Assembly: GCA_049514955.1 (NCBI GenBank)
Contig: JBEKUO010000202.1
Span: forward strand, 1 to 10,945
DNA from: Bog-159 sp049514955
GTDB taxonomy: Bacteria; Acidobacteriota; Terriglobia; Bryobacterales; Bryobacteraceae
Length of the DNA: 10,945 nucleotides
Direction of reading: 5' to 3'
Part shown: piece by piece, positions 6,958 through 10,945 of the stretch
How the letters are laid out: every line of letters begins with the position of its first letter
Position numbering within the stretch: position 1 is the first letter of the stretch
Position numbers and translations under genes: made by a program
The notes under the pieces: generated by a model
Database searches by the model: none
What the model was told of the DNA's origin: nothing
The model's input: only the letters and a program-made list of their open reading frames with translations

Positions 6958-6976
6958 GTCTTAGAGGAGGTTCGAA

Positions 6977-8086
6977 ATGTATCGCATAGCTTGGCTACCT
7001 GGTGACGGCATCGGCCCGGAGGTGTGCGCGGCGGCGCGCATCGTGCTGGATGCGGTTGGCTTCGAGGCCGAATACATCCACGGGGACATTGGCTGGGACT
7101 TCTGGCGCAGCGAGGGCGAGGCCCTGCCGCAGCGCACGGTGGACCTGTTACGCTCCACCGATTGCGCCTTTTTCGGCGCCATCACTTCCAAGCCCGGCAA
7201 GGATGCGGAGCGCGAGTTGGCGCCCCATTTGCAAGGTCAGGGCCTGAACTACCGCAGCCCCATCGTGCGCATGCGCCAGATGCTCGACCTGTACACCTGC
7301 TTGCGCCCGGCCAAGGCATTCCCGGCCAACCCGCTCAATTACCGGGAAGGCATCGACCTGGTGGTGTTCCGCGAGAATACCGAGGGCATGTACATCGGCG
7401 TGGAGTTCCCGCGCGTGCCCGGCGTTTTCTATCAGGAGCCGGTGATGGACCGCATCCCGCGCGACGCGGCCATTTCCATACGCAGCGTCACGCGCGAAGG
7501 GTCCCGCCGCATTGTGCGGGCGGCTTTCGATTATGCCGCGCGCCATGGGCGGCGGAAGGTGACCGCCGTGCATAAAGCGAATGTCCTGCGCGCGACTTGC
7601 GGCGTATTCCTGGAAGCCGCGCAGGAAATTGCCACCGAATATCCGCAGATCCAGTTCGACACGGCAAACGTGGACGCCATTTGCATGTGGCTGCTCAAGA
7701 ACCCCGGCAACTACGACGTGCTGGTGACCACCAACCTGTTCGGCGATATCATCTCCGATCTGTGCGCGCAGCTTGTGGGCGGCATGGGCTTCGGATACAG
7801 CGGTAACATCGGCGATCGCTACGCCGTGTTCGAGCCTACGCATGGCTCCGCGCCGAAGTACGCCGGGCAAAACAAAGTGAACCCGATCGCCACGATTCTG
7901 GCAGCCAAGATGATGCTGGAGTGGCTCGGCGAAAGGGAGAAGGCAGCGGAAATCGAAGCGGCCGTAGCGGAAGTGGTGGCAGAAGGGGTGGTGCGGACTT
8001 ACGACATGGGCGGCCGGGCGACTACCGGCGCGATGGCCCGCGCGGTCTGCGCGCGCCTCGAGCAGCCTGCACTGGCAGTGAGATAA
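6977..8086 (+). CDS. Isocitrate/isopropylmalate/homoisocitrate dehydrogenase family (NAD(P)-dependent beta-decarboxylating dehydrogenase)
   Basis: A 369-residue beta-decarboxylating dehydrogenase; it oxidises a 2-hydroxy acid and removes the beta-carboxylate. Seen in order: LPGDGIGPEV at 7-16; the substrate segment NYRSPIVRMRQMLDLY at 91-106 with R93, S94, R100 and following LRP; RENTEGMYIG at 132-141; catalytic K200 in HKANVLR; NLFGDIISD at 253-261 with metal-binding aspartates D257 and D261; and FEPTHGSAP at 285-293 for the nucleotide. The YRSPI form resembles homoisocitrate dehydrogenases, whereas isocitrate dehydrogenases have RSLN. GAGGAGG before ATG 6977 marks the start. It follows the hydratase small subunit by 88 nt of mostly repeat DNA and is probably co-transcribed. 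Substrate is not settled: homoisocitrate, 3-isopropylmalate, D-malate or an alkylmalate are all possible. Confidence 0.92.
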   Translation: MYRIAWLPGDGIGPEVCAAARIVLDAVGFEAEYIHGDIGWDFWRSEGEALPQRTVDLLRSTDCAFFGAITSKPGKDAERELAPHLQGQGLNYRSPIVRMRQMLDLYTCLRPAKAFPANPLNYREGIDLVVFRENTEGMYIGVEFPRVPGVFYQEPVMDRIPRDAAISIRSVTREGSRRIVRAAFDYAARHGRRKVTAVHKANVLRATCGVFLEAAQEIATEYPQIQFDTANVDAICMWLLKNPGNYDVLVTTNLFGDIISDLCAQLVGGMGFGYSGNIGDRYAVFEPTHGSAPKYAGQNKVNPIATILAAKMMLEWLGEREKAAEIEAAVAEVVAEGVVRTYDMGGRATTGAMARAVCARLEQPALAVR

Positions 8087-8123
8087 TACCCGGCGGCAAC
8101 GACCGCGTATCGCGTGGCTAAAC

Positions 8124-8163
8124 AGGCGAGCAAAACTCGCCTACGCCGACAAGAGTGTCGGCG
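8124..8163. repeat. Two adjacent perfect hairpins in the convergent intergenic region
   Basis: Hairpin A: AGGCGAG (8124-8130), loop CAAAA, CTCGCCT (8136-8142). Hairpin B: CGCCGACA (8144-8151), loop AGAG, TGTCGGCG (8156-8163). They are separated by one base and lead directly into the third REP-like copy. They lie between the convergent ends of the dehydrogenase and the nucleotidyltransferase gene and could act as a bidirectional transcript end, although no T-rich tract follows any of them. On the minus strand hairpin A starts with GTAG, the tetranucleotide typical of REP elements. Confidence 0.75.
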
Positions 8164-8164
8164 C

Positions 8165-8188
8165 GGCAGGCATAAGTGCCTGCGCCAC
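8165..8188 (-). repeat. REP-like palindrome, copy 3 (after the nucleotidyltransferase gene)
   Basis: GCAGGCA (8166-8172), loop TAAG, TGCCTGC (8177-8183), followed by GCCAC on the plus strand, i.e. GTGG before the stem on the minus strand. Compared with copies 1 and 2 the inner pair has changed from G-C to A-T on both sides, so the stem is kept. As in the other copies, the GTGG side faces the stop codon of a minus-strand gene, here 8197-8199, with 8 nt between. Confidence 0.75.
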
Positions 8189-8196
8189 GCCACGCG

Positions 8197-8673
8197 TCAT
8201 CCGCGGTCGAGCTGCTCCTGTAGCTCGGTAGGGTACAGAGACTTCAGCGCAGCGTACGCCTCGGCCAGCCGGATGAGATCGAGTTCGTCTTTCTTGCGTT
8301 TGCTGAGACGACGCCGTGGGTCGCCGTACGCCCAAAGCTCGCCGCGAGTGACGTCCTCCAGACAAGCAACTCGTGCGCGAACCCCCAAGACTTCCGCCTT
8401 CACGGACCGAGCCAGGAAGGCTTGGTATCTTTCGTCTGTGGTGAACTGAACCCGGAGTTGGCTGGCGGGCGTTAGCGCCTTTGCCGAGTGCGAAACGTTC
8501 GAAGCCATTACCACGACATGCGCATCAAGCGTGTACACCGGCTCAACATAGCAATTGACGGCTAGGCCGCCGATCAGGCAGTAAGGCCCGAACGATTCGC
8601 AGGCTTCGATCAACCGCGCAAAGTCGGTTGCGCCTCCTTGTGTTGTCAACTCGTACGCCTCCACGGCAGTCAC
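8197..8673 (-). CDS. Nucleotidyltransferase-fold protein (AbiEii/DUF1814-like), possibly inactive
   Basis: A 158-residue protein resembling the compact nucleotidyltransferase-fold proteins found near or as toxin components. The core is FGPYCLIGGLAVNCYVEPVYTLDAHVVV (residues 28-55): GG at 35-36 precedes the strand that normally ends in the metal-binding D-x-D. Here that site reads D50-A-H52, so the second aspartate appears to be His. The rest has a basic segment (GDPRRRLSKRKKDELDLIRLAEAY), in which the K-x-x-D-x-x-D-x-x-R-L pattern is usual for these families. The start taken is GTG at 8673; GTG at 8664 is an alternative, and no ribosome site precedes either. No partner antitoxin is encoded next to it: the upstream neighbour is a divergent zinc-ribbon-like gene. 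A role as an orphan toxin-like or structural protein is only inferred. Confidence 0.75.
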   Translation of the reverse strand: MTAVEAYELTTQGGATDFARLIEACESFGPYCLIGGLAVNCYVEPVYTLDAHVVVMASNVSHSAKALTPASQLRVQFTTDERYQAFLARSVKAEVLGVRARVACLEDVTRGELWAYGDPRRRLSKRKKDELDLIRLAEAYAALKSLYPTELQEQLDRG

Positions 8674-8679
8674 AATATA

Positions 8680-8685
8680 ATTCTA
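8680..8685 (-). promoter_or_regulatory. Possible -10 element for the minus-strand nucleotidyltransferase gene
   Basis: On the minus strand TAGAAT (8685 to 8680) is followed by six bases and then the GTG start at 8673. Transcription would begin at or next to the start codon, giving a leaderless message, which would explain the missing ribosome site. The -35 match upstream is weak. Confidence 0.3.
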
Positions 8686-8700
8686 AACGACTGCGCACGG

Positions 8701-8709
8701 TGAGATAAT
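8701..8709 (+). promoter_or_regulatory. Possible extended -10 for the small CxxC gene
   Basis: TGAGATAAT fits the extended -10 pattern TGnTATAAT with one mismatch. It ends 10 nt before the ATG at 8720, so the transcript would be nearly leaderless; consistent with this, no ribosome-binding sequence lies between. No good -35 is present. Confidence 0.35.
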
Positions 8710-8719
8710 ACCTACCGGC

Positions 8720-8869
8720 ATGCCAGAGCCCGAGCCGCGCGCCGACTTCTATTGCCCCACTTGCGCAAGAGCCGTCGTCGACCCTTTGGTTTGCGGCGAC
8801 TGCCATGCCCTGATCTGCCGCGTGTGCGGCACGCCGGTGGAGCGCATCGACGACCTGGGAATCGGATAG
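8720..8869 (+). CDS. Small three-CxxC (zinc-ribbon-like) protein, 49 residues
   Basis: An open frame from ATG 8720 to TAG 8867-8869. In 49 residues it has three CxxC pairs: CPTC at 12-15, CGDC at 25-28 and CRVC at 33-36, plus H29, preceded by an acidic/proline start (MPEPEPRADFY) and followed by a short tail ending DDLGIG. The spacing fits one or two structural zinc sites of the zinc-ribbon or double-zinc-ribbon kind. The regular cysteine spacing makes a chance frame unlikely despite its length. No function can be assigned; such small proteins may bind nucleic acid or other proteins. It is divergent from the nucleotidyltransferase gene and precedes the TonB receptor by 182 nt, with what looks like a separate promoter for the latter. 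Confidence 0.75.
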   Translation: MPEPEPRADFYCPTCARAVVDPLVCGDCHALICRVCGTPVERIDDLGIG

Positions 8870-8875
8870 CACGGC

Positions 8876-8895
8876 GGGGATGTTGGGGGATGTTG
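8876..8895. repeat. Perfect 10-nt tandem duplication
   Basis: GGGGATGTTG occurs twice head to tail, seven bases after the stop of the small CxxC gene. The second copy's G-run can pair with CCCCC at 8904-8908 to form a weak 5-bp stem, which is not convincing as a terminator. Confidence 0.7.
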
Positions 8896-8923
8896 CTGAA
8901 ACGCCCCCGATAGCGCTTACGTC

Positions 8924-8932
8924 TGCTATGCT
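8924..8932 (+). promoter_or_regulatory. Possible extended -10 promoter for the TonB-dependent receptor
   Basis: TGCTATGCT matches the extended -10 pattern TGnTATnnT. It would give a transcript start near 8939 and an untranslated leader of roughly 110 nt. No convincing -35 element is found 16-18 nt upstream, as is common with extended -10 promoters. Confidence 0.4.
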
Positions 8933-8964
8933 GAACAACTATAGGGGCAGCAGGACGCAGATAA

Positions 8965-9024
8965 AAGGGTCTCGAACCCTTGTACAGTGCAAAGAAACGG
9001 AGGGCAGTAATTAAACGGCACTGT
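8965..9024 (+). other. Structured leader (two stems) upstream of the TonB-dependent receptor
   Basis: The leader holds a 6-bp hairpin, AAGGGT (8965-8970) with ACCCTT (8976-8981) around a CTCGA loop. A 7-bp pairing follows between ACAGTGC (8984-8990) and GCACTGT (9018-9024), enclosing an A-rich loop of 27 nt that includes GGAGGG. The ribosome site actually used (AGGGA, 9042-9046) lies outside. This may be a regulatory leader or only incidental structure; it matches no riboswitch I know. Confidence 0.4.
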
Positions 9025-9051
9025 GCGACCGCGATTTACGTAGGGAACAAT

Positions 9052-10945
9052 ATGGGTTATCGATGTTTTTTGTTCATTTCTTTGCTGGGGAGCTGGCTCA
9101 CCGCTCCGCTCCTGGCAAACGATCCTACAGGGGCCATTACTGGAACCGTCACCGATCCCACAGGCGCTGTCGTCCCGAAGGCCCGGGTCACGGTGACCAA
9201 CGAAGGGACCAATGCCACCCGCGATGCGCTGACCAATGACGACGGCGACTTCACCGTGGCGCTATTGCCGCCCGGACACTATCGGGTCGCGGTGGAGAAG
9301 GCGGGCTTTCGCAGAAGCGTGCACAGCGAGGTCGGCCTGGATGTGGATCAGACGGCGCGCGTCGACTTCACCCTGGTGGTGGGCATGGCCACCGAGGAAG
9401 TGAAGGTCACCGATACGCTGCCCATCGTCCAGACAGACACCTCGACTTTGGGCCAGGTGATCGATGGCCGCCTGGTCCACGAACTGCCGCTGAACGAGCG
9501 CAACTTCCTGGCTTTCGCTCTGCTCGCCCCCGGAAGCCAGTTGCCGGTCGAGGGATCTCAGAACTCCACGCAGGGAGGGGCCTTCAGCGTCAATGGCGCC
9601 CGTGAGCAGTCCAACAACTTCCTCATGGATGGCGTGGATAACAACGACCCGTACATCAATCAGTACGTGGCCTTGCCGTCCATCGACGCCATACAGGAAT
9701 TCAAGGTGCAATCCAGCGACTACTCGGCGGAATTCGGCCGCAGCGGCGGCGCGCAGGTGAACGTCATTTTGAAAAGCGGCGCCAACCAGTTCCATGGCGG
9801 CGCCTTCGAGTTCCTACGCAACCGGAACATGGACGCCAAGAATTATTTCGATCTTCCCTACTGTACGCCTACTTCCGTGCAGGGCACGTGCGGCCCGATC
9901 CCGCCCCTTGACCGCGACCAGTTCGGAGGAACCTTTGGCGGCCCCATTCGCCGGGACAAGACCTTTTTCTTTGCGTCGTACGAGGGATTGCGCTTGCGGC
10001 AGGCCACCACGCGAGAGGCCACTGTGCCTTCCGAAATACAGAAGCAGCTCGCGCCGGAACTGGCGGCTGCCGCCCAATATACCCCGAACCCGGCCGGCGT
10101 GGCCATCTTGAATCTGTATCCAGCCGCGAACGTGGGCACGAATCTGACACAGTCGAACACTTTCGTTTCTTCTCCGGTCATTCGCAATTCGGAAAATCTG
10201 GGCCTGATCAAGGTGGATCATCACGCCGGCCCTCACGACACCCTGTCGGCGCACTACGCGATCTTCGACGAGGACCGCTTCAACCCCTTCGACCCCGTGA
10301 ATTCCTTCACAAACCTGCCGGGCTACGGCAGCTTTACGCTTAACGATGGGCAGAACGCGGGACTGGACTGGACGCACGTCTTCACCTCCGCCGCGATCAA
10401 CGAATTTCGATTGGGATTCAACCGCATGCGGGCCGGCGCTTTCCAACAGAGCTCCGGGGATAATGTGAGCGCGCAGTTGGGCTTTCCCGACGTTCTCACC
10501 AAGCCGGTGGATTTGGGATATCCCGAAGTCAATCTGCTGGGATTCGACGGGATCGGCGAGCCGCTCAACTATCCGCAGGACCGACACGATACGACGGTAC
10601 ATCTCTCCGACAACCTATCCTGGATCAAGGGGCGCAATCAGTTCAAGTTCGGAGCGGACATCCGCGACATCCAGATCGACAATTACCTCGATTTCGTGGC
10701 GCGCGGCGATTTCTTCTTCGAGGCCGGCACGGAAGACGGCATGGCCGGAACTCCTGTCGAGGCGCTGGCCCAGTTGGCGGTGGGCATTCCCGATTATGCG
10801 GTAGGAGTCAGGGGCAATACGTACAACACCGTGCGCAGCAAGGGCATGAACTTCTACATCCAGGACGATATCCACGTGGGACCGCGCTTATTGCTGAACG
10901 CGGGGATGCGGTATGAGTACAACAGCCCCGGAGTGGAGGATCATA
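9052..10945 (+). CDS. TonB-dependent receptor with carboxypeptidase-regulatory-like domain (Oar-like), 3' end outside window
   Basis: The frame is open for 631 codons from ATG 9052 and runs off the window. It begins with a signal peptide (FLFISLLGSWLTAPLLA, cleavage after A22), so the product goes to the outer membrane. Residues about 27-110 form a CarboxypepD_reg-like beta-sandwich (GAITGTVTDPTGAVVPKARV, then LPPGHYRVAVEKAGFRR). A plug domain follows (FSVNGAREQSNNFLMDGVDN at 178-197, then IQEFKVQSSDYSAEFGRSGG and VNVILKSGANQFHGG). From about residue 255 the beta-barrel strands begin (FEFLRNRNMDAKNYF, GGPIRRDKTFFFASYEG). Full-length members are about 1000-1200 residues, so roughly half is seen. 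Such receptors are abundant in Acidobacteriota and import large substrates, often glycans or metal chelates, with TonB energy; the ligand is unknown. AGGGA six bases before the ATG supports the start. Confidence 0.93.
   Translation, partial: MGYRCFLFISLLGSWLTAPLLANDPTGAITGTVTDPTGAVVPKARVTVTNEGTNATRDALTNDDGDFTVALLPPGHYRVAVEKAGFRRSVHSEVGLDVDQTARVDFTLVVGMATEEVKVTDTLPIVQTDTSTLGQVIDGRLVHELPLNERNFLAFALLAPGSQLPVEGSQNSTQGGAFSVNGAREQSNNFLMDGVDNNDPYINQYVALPSIDAIQEFKVQSSDYSAEFGRSGGAQVNVILKSGANQFHGGAFEFLRNRNMDAKNYFDLPYCTPTSVQGTCGPIPPLDRDQFGGTFGGPIRRDKTFFFASYEGLRLRQATTREATVPSEIQKQLAPELAAAAQYTPNPAGVAILNLYPAANVGTNLTQSNTFVSSPVIRNSENLGLIKVDHHAGPHDTLSAHYAIFDEDRFNPFDPVNSFTNLPGYGSFTLNDGQNAGLDWTHVFTSAAINEFRLGFNRMRAGAFQQSSGDNVSAQLGFPDVLTKPVDLGYPEVNLLGFDGIGEPLNYPQDRHDTTVHLSDNLSWIKGRNQFKFGADIRDIQIDNYLDFVARGDFFFEAGTEDGMAGTPVEALAQLAVGIPDYAVGVRGNTYNTVRSKGMNFYIQDDIHVGPRLLLNAGMRYEYNSPGVEDH

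Noticed and set aside
4174..8086. Phosphonate biosynthesis cluster
   Set aside because: The superfamily and gene types would fit, but the first gene has the lyase motif KRCGH and lacks EDKxxxKxNS, and no phosphonopyruvate decarboxylase or other phosphonate gene is visible.
5084..8086. Ordinary leucine operon leuCDB
   Set aside because: Possible in part, but no leuA is visible, the first gene is a C-C lyase overlapping the large subunit, and the recognition segments of the small subunit and dehydrogenase are not of the standard leucine type. Kept only as an alternative.
8079..8712. Shared 13-mer GTGAGATAATACC at 8079-8091 and 8700-8712
   Set aside because: A repeat of this length is expected about once by chance in 11 kb, and the first copy is the coding end of the dehydrogenase.
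8965..8982. tRNA T-arm-like sequence (GGTCTCGAACCC)
   Set aside because: No acceptor stem, anticodon arm or D arm can be formed around it; it is a simple hairpin.

Overview
The window is high-GC DNA (roughly 60-63% by eye) with tightly packed genes on both strands. It probably comes from a soil-type Acidobacteriota, and the Solibacter/Bryobacterales group is my best guess. That inference rests on the Oar-like TonB receptor with an N-terminal carboxypeptidase-regulatory domain, the secreted amidohydrolase, the small three-CxxC protein, and the dispersed GC-rich palindromes placed just after stop codons. No rRNA, tRNA, insertion sequence, phage gene or CRISPR array is visible.

Layout. (1) Positions 2-1945, plus strand: the C-terminal part of an amidase-signature hydrolase, then a secreted metal-dependent amidohydrolase 15 nt downstream. 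(2) Positions 1929-4046, minus strand: an AraC regulator fused to a GyrI-like ligand domain, a VOC (glyoxalase-fold) protein, and a stand-alone GyrI-like protein. The last two are each followed directly by the same REP-like palindrome. (3) Positions 4174-8086, plus strand: a four-gene operon with an isocitrate-lyase/PEP-mutase superfamily C-C lyase, a LeuC/HacA-type hydro-lyase large subunit, its LeuD/HacB-type small subunit, and a beta-decarboxylating dehydrogenase. The first three genes overlap end to start; the fourth follows an inverted heptamer repeat. (4) Positions 8087-8196: a run of three hairpins, the last being a third copy of the REP-like element. (5) Positions 8197-8673, minus strand: a nucleotidyltransferase-fold protein. 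(6) Positions 8720-8869, plus strand: a 49-residue protein with three CxxC pairs. (7) Position 9052 to the end, plus strand: the first 631 codons of a TonB-dependent receptor with a structured leader.

The most interesting unit is the operon at 4174-8086. It looks like a second, paralogous version of the aconitase / isocitrate lyase / isocitrate dehydrogenase branch point, built from LeuCD/homoaconitase-class parts. The lyase has the KRCGH cysteine motif of C-C lyases and lacks the phosphonomutase motif. The dehydrogenase has a YRSPIVRMR segment closer to homoisocitrate dehydrogenase than to isocitrate dehydrogenase. The hydratase small subunit has a YLNI loop that matches neither of the published isopropylmalate-isomerase or homoaconitase forms I know. 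The set therefore probably isomerises or hydrates a 2-hydroxy-3-substituted succinate, which is then cleaved or oxidatively decarboxylated. The substrate cannot be read from the sequence. No condensing synthase is visible.
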